Source: Sipunculus nudus
Taxonomy: Eukaryota; Annelida; Sipuncula; Golfingiida; Sipunculidae
Direction: 5' to 3'
Assembly: GCA_026874595.1 (NCBI GenBank)
Contig: CM049310.1
Location: forward strand, 3,224,001-3,288,000
Length of the DNA: 64,000 nt
Within the stretch, counting starts at the first letter, position 1; each line of letters begins with the position of its first letter. Shown here piece after piece: positions 1 through 12,129 of the stretch. A program made the position numbers and the translations under genes. The notes below the pieces were generated by a model. The model did no database searches, was not told the origin of the DNA, and was given only the letters and a program-made list of their open reading frames with translations.

Positions 1-397
1 TTAATTAGAAACCTCATTTCAAGTGTGTATGGAGAACTAACTGACAGAGGTTACAAGTCCGTAGCCTTATCACTTAGTTTAAAGTGCACATTACTCTGAA
101 AATTGAGCTTTTATCCTCGTGTTGGGAGACAAGACCCATACTATCAGGTTTGGTAATGAGATATTGTGCACATGCATATTCCACATAAATTACATATTAG
201 AGTAGTCACATGATAACAATTGTCACATGATATACCCAGCTCGAGATGATATAATGCCATAGGTCAATATTTTAGTTTAAATTAAAAAATCCAGGCCCTT
301 CAGACGCCCCATATGACCACCAGGCAGCCATCTTGAAAACCTGAGCATAGTGGGGCCCTATAGGACATTAATGGTCCCAATCACTTCTAGTTTCTAT
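1..397. other. Intronic sequence upstream of the exon array
   Basis: No coding exon is visible here. By position it is the 3' part of the PNPLA intron that precedes the catalytic-aspartate exon. The last bases lead into the first copy of the 138-bp exon-derived repeat. No TIR, LINE or tandem repeat was recognised. Confidence 0.5.
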
Positions 398-1500
398 AGT
401 CTCAGACAGACACAGTTCATGGTAAATGTTTTGTTTATGATGCCTGCAGGTTCCCTGTGGAGGTACATGCGGGCCAGCATGTCTTTGTCAGGGTACATCC
501 CTCCACTGTGTGATCCTGTAGACGGTCATCTGCAAAGTCTCAGACAAACACAGTTCATGGTAAATGTTTTGTTTATGATGCCTGCAGGTCCCCTGTGGAG
601 GTACGTGCGGGCCATGCAGCATGTCTTTGTCAGGGTACATCCCTCCCCTTTGTGATCCTGTAGACATTCATCTGCAAAGTCTCAGACAAACACAGTTCAT
701 GGTAAATGTTTTGTTTATGATGCCTGCAGGTTCCCTGTGGAGGTATGTGCGGGCCAGCATGTCTTTGTCCGGGTACATCCCTCCACTGTGTGATCCTGTA
801 GACAGTCATCTGCAAAGTCTCAGACAAACACAGTTCATGGTAAATGTTTTGTTTATGATGCCTGCAGGTTCCCTGTGGAGGTACATGCGGGCCAGCATGT
901 CTTTGTCAGGGTACATCCCTCCACTGTGTGATCCTGTAGACAGTCATCTGCAAAGTCTCAGACATATACAGTTCATGGTAAATGTTTTCTTTATGATGCC
1001 TGCAGGTTCCCTGTGGAGGTACGTGCGGGCCAGCATGTCTTTGTCCAAGTACATCCCTCCACTGTGTGATCCTGTAGACGGTCATCTGCAAAGTCTCAGA
1101 CAAACACAGTTCATGGTAAATGTTTTCTTTATGATGCCTGCAGGTTCCCTGTGGAGGGACATGCGGGCCAGCATGTCTTTGTCAGGGTACATCCTTCCAC
1201 TTTGTGATCCTGTAGACAGTCATCTGCAAAGTCCCAGACAAACACAGTTCATGATAAATGTTTTCTTTATGATGCCTGCAGATTCCCTGTGGAGGTACGT
1301 GCGGGCCAGTATGTCTTTGTCAGGGTACATCCCTCCACTGTGTGATCCTGTAGAGGGTCATCTGCAAAGTCTCAGACAAACACAGTTCATGGTAAATGTT
1401 TTGTTTATGATGCCTGCAGGTTCCCTGTGGAGGTACGTGCGGGCCAGCATGTCTTTGTCAGGGTACATCCCTCCACTGTGTGATCCTGTAGACGGTCATC
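398..1500 (+). repeat. Exon-derived 138-bp tandem array, 8 copies
   Basis: Eight tandem units each carry about 50 bp of intron tail (starting AGTCTCAGACA and ending TTTATGATGCCTGCAG) followed by the first ~80 bp of the PNPLA exon that encodes [27 protein letters not shown]. The exon-start positions are 450, 588, 730, 868, 1006, 1144, 1282 and 1420, so spacing is 138 bp except for 142 bp between copies 2 and 3. In copies 1-7 the exon breaks after the codons for D-G/S-H-L and passes straight into the next intron tail, so they lack the DGG catalytic motif and a 5' splice site. Only copy 8 is complete. Because 138 is a multiple of 3 and no stop occurs, one frame is open from 621 to 1595 across copies 3-8, with a 46-residue repeat. 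The 4-bp excess near 613-617 puts copies 1-2 out of frame with the rest. Copies carry several nonsynonymous differences (for example S-K-Y and W-R-D-M in place of S-G-Y and W-R-Y-V). Confidence 0.92.
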
Positions 1501-1536
1501 TTCTGCTGGATGGAGGATACGTTAACAACCTACCTG
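1420..1536 (+). CDS. PNPLA6: PNPLA6/7 (neuropathy target esterase) exon with catalytic Asp
   Basis: This exon of a patatin-like lysophospholipase encodes [20 protein letters not shown], then [18 protein letters not shown]. It closely matches the known vertebrate NTE sequence in the second half of the patatin domain. The family hydrolyses (lyso)phosphatidylcholine at the ER surface, using a Ser-Asp dyad. The Asp is in the D-G-G motif, here GAT at 1509-1511 (equivalent to human NTE Asp1086). The acceptor is TGCCTGCAG at 1411-1419 and the donor is CCTG|GTAAAG. The exon begins in phase 1 (two bases of a Gly codon) and ends with the first base of an Ala codon completed by the next exon, giving N-N-L-P-A-D-V. 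It is the last and only complete copy of the array at 398-1500. Whether PNPLA6 or PNPLA7 is the closer relative cannot be settled here; invertebrates usually have a single gene. Confidence 0.95.
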
Positions 1537-1596
1537 GTAAAGTAACTCTTCTATTATTTGTTGGGTCTGTATGTTACAGCAGTATTCTACAGTGAC

Positions 1597-3130
1597 TACC
1601 GTAGATCCGCGTTTTGCAGCCGCACGCCGTCTAATGGCCGCACCCCATGTTAGTAAAATATCTGGAAGGCTCCTTCACTGGAGTAAAAAATTCCCAAAAC
1701 CTTACCTAATGGCCGCACCACATTCCATTGCCGGATGGGGTATGGGAACACAACTAAAAAAGGTTCTTTTCTTAAACGCTAGGCTGCAGCTAGGAACCCT
1801 GCGGTATGCTGATATGCGGTCAGGCATAACAGTTTTGGGAAACAGTTGCAACTGTGTATGTTGTTTGGCTTTGCTAATTAATTAATTTAATTAATTGGTT
1901 AAACCGCCTGATCTACCCGATTAGAATAAATGACAATTTATTCGGTTTATGACGACTCATCCAAAACAAATCCTAGTAGGGCCACAAAATTAATTTGACA
2001 CATTACTGAATGCCAGAGAATCTTGCGCCTTTAACTTTGCTAATTAAAGTTCAATGGGACATCAAAGCATTGTATTGGATGACTGTAATTTAAATATTAT
2101 TTAGACATTATACATCGTCGGTCATTTAACAACAAAACATTTAAATATACGACACCCGCGTCGATGATCATATTTCCAGAACACCTCCGGTTGTGCTGAT
2201 CATAATATATGCAAAATGGTGTCCGAACCGTCAACCGGCAAAAGATGCCACATAAAATGATTACGGAACTAGCGGGCCTTAGTGTACCTTGCTCCTTTAC
2301 CCTGGCTAATTAAACTTCAATGGGACATCAAAGCCAACGGTACTCTATGTGATGGCTTTTATTTACACTCTATACAACGTCAGTCAATTAACAACCTTGA
2401 CAAAACCTTTGAATAACGAATCCCGCGTCAAGCCTTTACGCGTACTCCCAGGGTCCTTCTGATCATAATATATGCACACTGGTGCCCGAACAGTCTGCTA
2501 GCAAAACGTGCCATATTTAAAGATTACAGAACTAGCTGGTGAGGTTTATGACCTTTGAGCGCCATCTATTGACAATGTGATGAACGTAGAAGTATCTGAA
2601 CGTGAACGCAGGTTTCATTGCCGAAGAACGTATGGTCTTTTGTTATCTTTTGTTTTACAGTTTATTTTAAAATAAATGATATGTTCAAGAAATATCTTAA
2701 AATAATGTTTTACCGGTATTGCAGCCATACTCAAATACAGGTACAACCGTTTGTCTGGATAGAATGCATAATTTGGCGAGTGAATATCGATCTTTTATCA
2801 ATCATCGCGTGAAATTTGCTGTGGTTTATGACTGACTCAGAAAAGTTTAATAATACAGCCTGTTTCAAATATCAATTTTACATTTTATAAAATTAATAAT
2901 GAATAAAATTAAATTATGCAGTATCATCAAATATACGTTCTCAGTATTCACTTCTTCCTCAGCCTATTATGGCACATTGCGCCTCGGCGGGCCGTCGGGT
3001 CTCTTGTACATGTTTGAATTTAGCCTAACCTGCGTTTTATAGCCGCATCCCTTGTCGAGAAATATTAGTCAGGATTTTCGGCTGTAAGTCTTATTTTATG
3101 GCCACGGCGGCAAAACGCGGATCTACGGTA
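1597..3130. mobile_element. TIR element, about 1.5 kb, non-autonomous, TA-flanked
   Basis: The two ends are inverted copies beginning TACCGTAGATCCGCGTTTTG, identical over 21 bp, then one mismatch and GCCG. If the outer TA is the target duplication, the TIR starts CCGTAGATC, as in Tc1/mariner-like insertions. No transposase reading frame was found, so this is a MITE or a deletion derivative. It lies 60 bp downstream of the donor at 1537, inside the first intron seen here. A related end (TACCGTAAATC..., reading inward on the minus strand) occurs at 21135-21165. Confidence 0.75.
2034..2545. repeat. Imperfect ~265-bp tandem duplication inside the TIR element
   Basis: Two diverged copies (about 2034-2280 and 2302-2545) both contain GCTAATTAAA, CAATGGGACATCAAAGC, CTGATCATAATATATGCA and AGAACTAGC/GGAACTAGC in the same order. 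This accounts for about a third of the TIR element's interior. Confidence 0.7.
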
Positions 3131-3235
3131 TTTGGTTTGTCTTTAATAAAAGTTTGACTTGAATATCTTAGTGTCTTGAGATTGATTCCACCAACTTCAC
3201 TTTCCAATATTTTTCAGGTGTTTATGCAATATTGA

Positions 3236-3417
3236 TTTTTAGCTCAGCTGACTTTAAGTCATCTGTCCGTCCGTCCGTAGATGTGGCACGTTTTGAAACC
3301 GTAGGACCTAGGAATCCAAAATTAGGCATAATGTTAGATGTCCCTAAGATCCCCTACCAAGCAAAAAACTGGGTCTTTGCGACTTTGTTCCTTTGAGAAA
3401 TTAAGGAAAAGCCTCAA
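3236..3417 (+). mobile_element. Partial family A 5' end (tandem fragment)
   Basis: TTTTTAGCTCAGCTGACTTT, a short GTCCGTCC tract and the following GATGTGGCACG block match the first ~180 bp of the family A element that starts again at 3418. It is a truncated head-to-tail copy. Confidence 0.7.
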
Positions 3418-3794
3418 TTTTTAGCTCAGCTTACTATTAGTCATCTGAGCTATAGTCGTGGTCCATTGTCCGTCCTTCGTCCGTCTGTCGTACCGTCTGT
3501 CCGTCCATCCGTAGATGTGGCACGTTTTGAAACTGTAAGACCTAGGAATCCAAAATTAAGCATAATTTTAGATGTCCATAAGATCTCCTACCAAGCCGAA
3601 AACTGGGTCTTTTCGACTTCGTTCCTTTGAGAAATTAAGGAAACACCTTAATTTTTTATTAAAAACCTATTTTCACACTTCAGGACCGCCTAATATCAAA
3701 ACCAATCATCCGTTTTTCCTCATATTTGCCATTAATATACCTCTATATAGTTCCTATAAACATGCCAGAAATTAGGTCTGTATAATATAATTTA

Positions 3795-3805
3795 AAAAAG
3801 TTATG

Positions 3806-3810
<5 letters not shown>
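3795..3810 (+). repeat. Target-site duplication of the LINE, left copy
   Basis: AAAAAGTTATGGGCTC here is repeated exactly at 14246-14261. It is immediately followed by the T-run that represents the LINE poly(A) tail. Confidence 0.9.
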
Positions 3811-3838
<28 letters not shown>

Positions 3839-3842
<4 letters not shown>

Positions 3843-4461
3843 ACCAAACGATATACATGATGACAGTATACACAGTGACACAGTATTTACATACAAATGT
3901 AAACCACATACATATTTGTACATATAATAAACACAATCAGTTTGATCGAATATTGACTTTGCTCATGGAAAACCCAACATGGCCCATACCAGCAAAGCTA
4001 AACACCCGGTGGTGGCAAAGCCTGTCCCTCAGCACTGCAAGAGATGAGAGGGCAAACCACTTGCTTACGTCAGCCTTATGGTTGGATCCAGTATCATTAA
4101 TTAAACGAACTACTGATCGTTTTTCCATGCGCATAACCACTTGAAACATTATGACATTGACAAGGACACATTTATATCAGTGTTAGCAAGATGTAGTAAT
4201 TGCCTGGCATAAATGAATGCATCCATATATCTGGACAACATTGAACATTAAACAAAGCTTTACAGAATACCGTGTATTATAAATTGTACATTGTAGACAA
4301 TCAAATATTAATTAAGTTAAAAGTTGCATAATTGGTGACCACTTCTGCAGATGCAGATCTGTTTTCCCATTATGTTTTGCTATATGACCTTCAATATTTT
4401 AAACATCTTTCAGTTTCAGCCGTAGAGTCTCAAACAGGTGAGGAGTTGTAGCATCTCTCTT
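3839..4461 (-). other. LINE 3' UTR
   Basis: This lies between the ORF2 stop and the poly(A) tail. Short reading frames on both strands here have no recognisable domain and are probably non-coding. Confidence 0.6.
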
Positions 4462-5826
4462 TTAATACAGTACATATTTAAATATAAGCAAAATAGTATT
4501 AGTGAGCAAAGTTTTTGTACATGCAGGTAGGTAACCATAAATTATAATAGATTTTGTATATTCTGGTAGTACATAGTTCACTTGCCCTATCCATTGGTGA
4601 ACTCTGAGATAAAGATTTTTTGCTACCGAACAAGAGTAAAATAGATGGTTGATTGACTCATTATGAAAAAAACAATAGCTACATCTTGGTGAATCAACCA
4701 AGTTCCACTTGTAAAGATTCTTATTCACAGGTAGGTAGTTATTGATGATTTTAAATTGAAATTCTCTCATATATGTATCGTTGGTGCATTTATATACATT
4801 ATCAAATACCAGCTGCCACTCAACATGACCAACCCCACAAATATGTTTTAAAGAAGTAGGACTTTGATAGATAAGTGATATCATATTTTCATATACATGT
4901 TTGCTCTTTGGGGTTGTCACAGATGCATCTGTACTAGTATCTGAATTTTTTTCAATGCCATCTCTGATTTTTCTTTTCCAGTCACTTGGTATAGCACTTA
5001 TGATACAGTTCAACTGGAAACACGCCAAATCCTTGGAAACACCTGAACACTCATTTGCTATCTGTGTTACACGTTTAAATGAACCTTTACTATCTAGTAA
5101 ATCCTTCACGCACCTGATGTTGTTCCTGAATAAATCATTATAGAATATTGAACATTCATTCACCTTGATATGTCTGTTGTTCCATATAAATTGTTTAGAT
5201 ACATCCTCTATACCTGTATATGAACTTTTTAAAAACTGATACCATTCCTTAAAACAAGAGGCATAGAATGGTGCACAGACATTTGGGAAACATTTCATTT
5301 CAAAGTCCTTGTGAATACACTGCAAACCACCAATAGATCTACAGAATGCATTAAGAAGCATTTTGGCCATTCCATTGAATTTATTCAGTATATTAGATGC
5401 CCATATTACACGCTGTGTCTTGTATCTAGCCTCGACACTTGGTAATTTAAGACCTCCATTAGTGTACTGCCCAACTGCTGTGCTAAGTTTAACTTTTGCT
5501 TTTTTCCCTTTCCAAACAAAACTGTTTACCGTACCTTGGACCTCTCTGATAAAACCATGTGGTGGATCTAACATATTCAATACATATAATATTTTTGAGA
5601 TGGCCAAGGTTCTGACTACTTCCAAGCGCCCATATACAGTTAACTGTCTACTTTTCCACAGTTTCAGTACACTTTTAAAATGTAACAGTTTTCTTGAAAA
5701 GTTTAGTTCATTTGACAGTTTTACATTGTAAGAGAAATATATCCCAAGTATTTTCATAGAATCTTTGGACAGATTAATCCATTTAAGATTAAAAGGATTA
5801 TCTGATTTGTTCTTCCATTTTCCCAT
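4462..5826 (-). pseudogene. LINE ORF2, C-terminal segment (thumb to CCHC-like end)
   Basis: This 454-codon frame continues the reverse transcriptase of the segment at 5754-6661 but in a different frame. It begins around K-S-E-V-S-W-M-G-K-W, contains the L1-type thumb region (K-I-L-G-I-Y-F then R-K-L-L-H-F-K) and Q-L-T-V-Y-G-R. It ends with a cysteine/histidine cluster of the zf-RVT type: P-R-C-S-Y-C, then H-L-F-Y-S-C near residues 395-410. The apparent ATG is internal; the real protein starts far upstream. The stop is at 4462-4464. There are no other stops, so the copy is fairly young. Confidence 0.85.
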
Positions 5827-6661
5827 CCAGGAAACCTCAGATTTATCTTTAATGATGAATACGTAGCATAAACATCAAAGATAGACAAAACATTCCTCAG
5901 AGATTCAATATCTTTCAAAAATAATGTAATATCATCAGCATACATACATAGTTTAATTTCTAAATTTCTAAGCTTTACTTCTTTAACAGCTGTATTACTT
6001 CTTATTAAGGCTCCCAAGACTTCAACAGACAATATGAATAGATAAGGGGCTAAGGGATCCCCTTGCCGGGTACCTCTAGTCAAAGTAAAATAATCTGTAC
6101 TGAAGCCATTTTTGACCACTGCACTTTGAACATTATTGTGCAGTATCTTTATCCATCGTATAAATGACTCTCCAAACCCATACTTTTCTAAAACAGTGAA
6201 CATGAATTCATGATCCAAATGATCGAATGCTGACTCAATATCAGCCCCCAATAAAATGCCTTCTACATTTTCTTTATCTGTATAATATAACATATCTGAA
6301 ATTAGACGAATAGGCTCACCAATAAATCTGTTTTTAACGAATGCATATTGATCATTATGAATGAGCTTTGGCAATAATGCAATCATTCTGTGCACAAGTA
6401 CCTTGCTGATAATCTTTGCATCTACATTGAGTAGACTGATTGGTCTCCATGACTTAATTAAACGATTATCTTTACCACTCTTTTCCAAAAGTGTAATAAT
6501 AGCTTGTCTTTGGCTCACACTTAACTGTGCCTTTTCATATGCCGCATTTACACTATCTAATAAAAGATCCCCAATTTCCGAGAAAAAACATAAATAGAAT
6601 TCTTTGGTTAAACCGTCATTTCCAGGCACTTTGTTATTTTTCATGTCTTGAATTGCCTTAA
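5754..6661 (-). pseudogene. LINE ORF2, reverse transcriptase domain
   Basis: The non-LTR reverse transcriptase motifs appear in order: N-K-V-P-G-N-D-G-L (motif 0), W-R-P-I-S-L-L-N-V-D, N-D-Q-Y-A-F-V-K-N-R-F-I, A-D-I-E-S-A-F-D-H (first catalytic Asp), G-T-R-Q-G-D-P-L-A-P-Y-L-F, and the Y-A-D-D catalytic box. The frame is lost just after S-L-K-I-N-L near 5835, where the downstream segment picks up in another frame; a small deletion around an AAAGATAAAT tract is likely. Upstream the homologous frame continues to a Lys-Ala pair at 6654-6659, exactly where the large insert begins. Confidence 0.93.
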
Positions 6662-6869
6662 CCCTTTACTGTTCAGATTAGCCTGTGGATTGTCACACTC
6701 CTACTGTTCAGATTTATTTTGCATTTTTTCCACATTTTGACATGAATCTATATAAGAGACATTAACTCAGTAACCGTTAAAGGTATCTTTGTGAAATTTT
6801 CAGCTTTTACTGTCAGGTATATGTCCATCATGTTATTTTATTTATTTTCTATATACCTGGTTTGATATG

Positions 6870-8290
6870 TATGTAACTAAGGTATATACAGGTAAAAACA
6901 GGTAAATCTGTACTAACTGTATTTCCACTCACTGGTATATCACCAAAATGACCCCTTTCATCCTGTTCAGGTAACCCATTAACCCTTTGATAAAAAAAGG
7001 GAAATGTAAGGATTTTTTTTCACTCTAAGGTAATTATTAATTAATGGTAAGAAAAAGGTAAATGATTTGGTTTAATACTGGAAAGGGAACCACCAACGAA
7101 CCAGAATGTGCAAGTAAATTAGATTTTTCTGTGGAAATCAAATATTTTTCACCTGAAAAGCTTGCTGACCCAAAGAGCACATTCTATGATTATTAACATA
7201 TAACACATATGTTTACCTGTACAGGTAAGTAAAGGTAAATTATTTTTTTTTTTCTGAATATGTTAGCAAACACCTTGTTCATCAATATAGTTACTATAAA
7301 TTAATACCTTCTCTATTTATGGACTGTATAATTCATTTTGATATAAGAACAGGTGCTTTTAATACAGTAACTAAGTTACCTATGTGAATAGTACCTTTGT
7401 TCTTCAACTGATCTAATTACCTGTGGCAGTGACAAAATCATGCTGAAAAGTGGCTGAGAAGAATATGGATAAACAAGTGTCAACTGTGTAAAACCATTAT
7501 ATTTTAATTTTCAGACATGTAAAACATAAATTGATAATTTTGGTTACGGTTACACATAAAAACATACTCACCTGTACAGGTGAGTTCAGGTAAATACAGG
7601 TAAATTATTTTTTTAATGAAGTATATATTTTATACATGTAATAAGGGAGAAAAAAAACATACAACTTAATTTTGAGTGCCATGTGTAAAATTTATGAATT
7701 ATAGGTACTAACTGCACTATTTATTGGGTTACCTGAAATGATACCTTTGATCTTAAACAGATTTAATTACCTTTGTAAGTACAGAATATAAAGACAACTT
7801 TTCATTTTAAAAGTGGAGAGGAAATTTTTGAAGGAGTTAAAACAATATGCAGAAACTATCTTTTAATTAACTGCACAGCCACGAGACTTGTGGATTTCAA
7901 TTTTGCCAATTTCTACCTGTAAAAGTTTACTCACCTGCACAGGTAAGATCAGGTAAATAAAGGTAAATTCTCATTTTTTTAATTTAAATTATATATTATA
8001 CTTGTTATAAGGGACATTGCAATAAAAACTATTTACTTTTGTCCAATGTGCAAAATATACAATTTATGGGTGTGAAATGCACTAATTATCTGGTTACCTG
8101 TAATATACCTTTTTATGTCAAATTAATATATTTTTACATGTGCAGGCAAAAACAAATCGCCGACTGATTTTAAAATAAAATCTGGAAAAATGTGTCTACC
8201 CTGTTTGTTAACATTTCATGCAATAATAAAATTGCTGTTTATCTGCACTGGTAAAAATCCAGGTGCGACAGGTAAACAGGTGTGCACTTG
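6870..8290. repeat. Diverged ~355-bp tandem repeat with ACCTGTACAGGT palindrome
   Basis: About four to five units are marked by a palindrome and flanking AGGTAAAT tracts: ACCTGTACAGGT at 7215-7226 and 7570-7581, ACCTGCACAGGT at 7933-7944, and degenerate versions near 6890 and 8240. Spacings are 355, 363 and about 310 bp. A second landmark, ACCTTTG...CTTAAACAGAT-type sequence followed by TAATTACCT, recurs at 7391 and 7752, with a degenerate version near 8108. Confidence 0.75.
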
Positions 8291-8763
8291 GTTCGATCAA
8301 CGATTAGCCTAAATAAACGTTGATATGTCAAAATCTTTCCCATTCGAAACAGTGCGAATGTACTAAAATTTGAAATAAAAAATAAAAACAAATATGTCTT
8401 GCACTTGTGAAAACTCTTGTTTTCTTAATTGAGGGTATCCATGCAATTTCTTTTGAAGTAACCGCCCCTCCGCGGCTGACGGTGATTGAGCGATAATGAG
8501 TGAATTTAGCAATATGTAGCACACAAGGTACATTAACGAGGCGGTTTTTCAGACTTTAGTCACAGAATTATCCTATCTAGTCAATATAACGGAAAAATAA
8601 AAATAAATAAAACATTTACTGGACAATTAAGATGCAAGACGACACGTCTGTTTGGGTTTTTTTCCTGAACGGTCCAATTTTACCGCGTCATCCCTCAGCC
8701 AGCGGTGACGCACTGACGCTGCAAACTTTTCTCACCCAATCGTATCTACTTTTACATCAGCAA

Positions 8764-8849
8764 GGTTCACGTGACTGGGTCTGGCGTGTTTATTTTGTAA
8801 AGTCTTTTAAATGGACATGGTTCACGTGACTGAGTCTGGCGTGTTTATT
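8764..8849. repeat. 55-bp direct duplication
   Basis: GGTTCACGTGACTGGGTCTG at 8764 recurs at 8819 with one difference, and the next ~11 bases match too. Each copy contains a CACGTG hexamer. Confidence 0.75.
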
Positions 8850-8917
8850 ATAAGAAGCATCATGAGATGCTGTGCCGACTGGCGGTCTGATTATTCTTTT
8901 TTTTTTGTGGGGGTGGT

Positions 8918-8939
8918 GGGGGGGGGGGGGGGGGGGGGG
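8918..8939 (+). repeat. 22-base G homopolymer
   Basis: A T-run and GTGGGGGTGGTG lead directly into 22 consecutive G. The tract is a potential G-quadruplex and a likely assembly or sequencing weak point. Confidence 0.9.
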
Positions 8940-11900
8940 AGTTACCTGGAAACATCCTCTCACGTCATGCAATATGTATGCATTAGAATCGATTCTTTCC
9001 CGCAGGGATCAGAAACAATGAAAACACTGGTAGTACTAGTGGAACAATAATTTATTACATATATATATAATAAATAGGCCTATGCACATTAATGTAAACA
9101 AATCGTTATTAACAAGAATATAAAATAACGGAAAATCAATATTTTTTATTGTTGAAAAGGTGTTTTTAAAATGTGCTATTGGGGATAATGCACATAATAC
9201 CAAAGTTTATAAACGTGAGAAAACGATACTAAACTGTGAAGTAACACCAAAGAAACATGTTTTCACAGTACATTTTAATGTATGTTATGTTATTCAAATA
9301 TATAGGCCTACGTAAGTCCAACAATGCTTATCAAAATCATGCCTAGTTACTATGATTTCATAGCAGTACATTCTGGTATCTTAGAGGAAAATTGCACGTA
9401 GGCTTACATATCTTCATGCACTTACTTATCCAGGTCTTCAATTTGCACTTTATTTCAGTGACATTTAAATGAAGCATAATTACGTCATATGAAATTAATA
9501 TAAAATGGAAATATAATATATAATTACATTTATTTAATTCAACTTCACTTGAAGAAAAGTAGGAAATTTATTTAATTATTTTGAGATGCACAATTCCTTG
9601 GTTAACTAGATGTATACACGAGACCTAACTTCAAATCATATAGCTAATCTGGTAACCTCCGTATGCAACTTTGTACAGTTAGGCCCTCATATAGTCAGAA
9701 ATCATGCACTGCTGATAAAACTTCAGCTTTAGCAGGAAAGCATGCGGTCTCCCCAGGCTGCAAGGTGCATGGTGATTTCACGGAGAGGCAGAGTTCCAGT
9801 TAATTATAAAACAATATGCAGCAACAATTCAATAATTCTTAAGAAGCACCTGGAATGTTCCAAAAACTTCTAATAAGTTATGATCTCTTGGGTGTTTGTT
9901 TATTTATTTATTTTGTATTCACCAGTCCCGTCAGCTGTAGAGACGCGGACCATGACCTACACCTGGCAATTATACATGTCGTTCGGTTCCCGAACATTGT
10001 AAATGATGTCATTATCCTTTGATGATTAATGTAATAGATGCAAATTTAAATTAGTAATTTTCACTCCGAATCCCCGTCTGGTTGGCCACATGTTGTGTGC
10101 TGTCTTTCCGCTAAAATCTTCTGTGTGATAGGAAAATTTCCTTGTGCTAATAAAACTGTCAATCAAACGTGAAAATGACAAGGTCGGTGGGTAAAAATAG
10201 AAGCCGACACCCTGTGGTATTTTAGGTCTTCGAAAGGGGCAAGTTTGAGACAAAACCATCAAACATTTTGCAATATAGATATATTTGTATACCTGCGTCT
10301 TTTAAATCTTATTTTACAGCAATGGAAAGGTACAATTAGATTTCAGTCTAATTTGTCCACCTGCATGGTTTCTCGATCGTCATTTTGAATACACCATGCG
10401 CATGCATATCGAAAGTCCGCATCTTTGGTCTTAATATTTTACTTTCACTGTATCACCGTCACTATATATATACGCTATAGCTTCTAATTTAAGATTGGCG
10501 AATGCATTTTATTCATTTTCTTGCATGTATCATGACTGAGACTGACTCCGCCGTATGACTTTAAAGGATTATCATGACCACGACACATTTTCCATATTTA
10601 ATCCCTGGGCCATGCATGCAAGCGTTGACTGGGTTTTGAGAGCGATATCAATATAAAGCGGCGTTTATACCGGGTGCATGTACGGTATATGCGATATATA
10701 TGCAGTGTGCGGTATACGTTATGTATTTTTTTTATGAATATAGGCGGCGAATGAACCCGATTTGAGAAACTTTCATGGATGAAATATAAAAAGGAGTTAT
10801 TAGTTCTGTTATTAGTAATCAGATTTTATGTTTAAAAGGTACAAACATTTATAACGCAGTACTATTCCTTACAACAATGAATAGCCTGTTATAGGCAAAC
10901 GTATTACAAAAAAAAAATATTTACTTCAATTCATAAAATAATAGGTTATATTTTTAAAATTTAGTTTGCTATGTGCCATATATATTTAAAGATGTTTTGC
11001 AGCTCCGCCCAAAATCTGTTTCACTGGCAGTGACAACTACTGGTGCTTTTATCAATCACTAATGAAAATTATAATACGCACATGACCTATATATATACAC
11101 ACACACACACAAAAGCGCGCACACGTGCACGTACACATGTAGCCTATACATATAAAGGAAGTACTACACATATAAAAATTTGTAAAATCTGTTCAGTATG
11201 TGTTAAAACCGTATTAATACATATATTTGTTCAAGCGTATAAGTCACTTACTGTCTTGTTTTACATATTCAAGGATCTGGGTGTATAGGCGTACAGTTTC
11301 ACGTACGTCGTAAAATAATTACTTCAATATTTCATGGAGTATAAAGTTATCTTTATATTTTACACTGGAAAATTAACTATATCTCTATAATATCTGGCTG
11401 TTTCTAATTTAAGACGGTATTAATTTTATTTTCAATCCAAAAAGCCTCTTAGAATGATTGACAGTTCTTGTGCCCGATTACGATTGTACATAACATGTTT
11501 GGCACAGAAATGATCACTAGTAAACAATCAGACATCACATATATATACGACATGATATATGACAGTATCTTCGATTTTTAGTTAAGAAAATATGTTAATA
11601 TTTAAAATAAATACTCATTTTATTATATGATATCGGTTAAAAATGGTTTTCCAGTGCCAGTACATGACACAGTAAGGAGGTCACGCAGATCACGTGCGTG
11701 GTGTCTGTCAGACGCGTCAGTCAGTCGGACGGCGATCATTGGTCACAAGTTAAACCAATAAAAAAGGGGATAATATATGATCTTGGAAATGTTAAACGGA
11801 AGTTAAATCTGTAAACACACTGCACTTGATTTTGTCACCAGGATTGATTGCCAACATTTGGTAATTTACCGATTTCTGATGAATTTAGCGTAGGAGTCTG

Positions 11901-12129
11901 ATTTTACTCTCGCAGCCGACATGTTACCAGGGCCCACGTAACAAGGCCACGTGAGTGAAAGTCAATCATTTTTATATTTTTCCAACAAGTCTGCGTTCGC
12001 GCCAGTTTGGATCTTGGTCACATGTTAGAACAACACTTGACGTTTTTCTCTTTCATTTAAGTACAAATATGATGGATGACAATAGACATTTCACCCCCAA
12101 AACTTGGCCCAATTACGGGTATGTAAAAT

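Noticed and set aside
630-1103. Minus-strand 65-codon repeated frames
   Set aside because: Antisense shadows of the same array.
621-1595. 324-codon open frame as an independent gene
   Set aside because: It is the exon-derived 138-bp array read through its intron tails, plus the final exon and 59 bp of intron. Its start has no support; the real coding part is 1420-1536.
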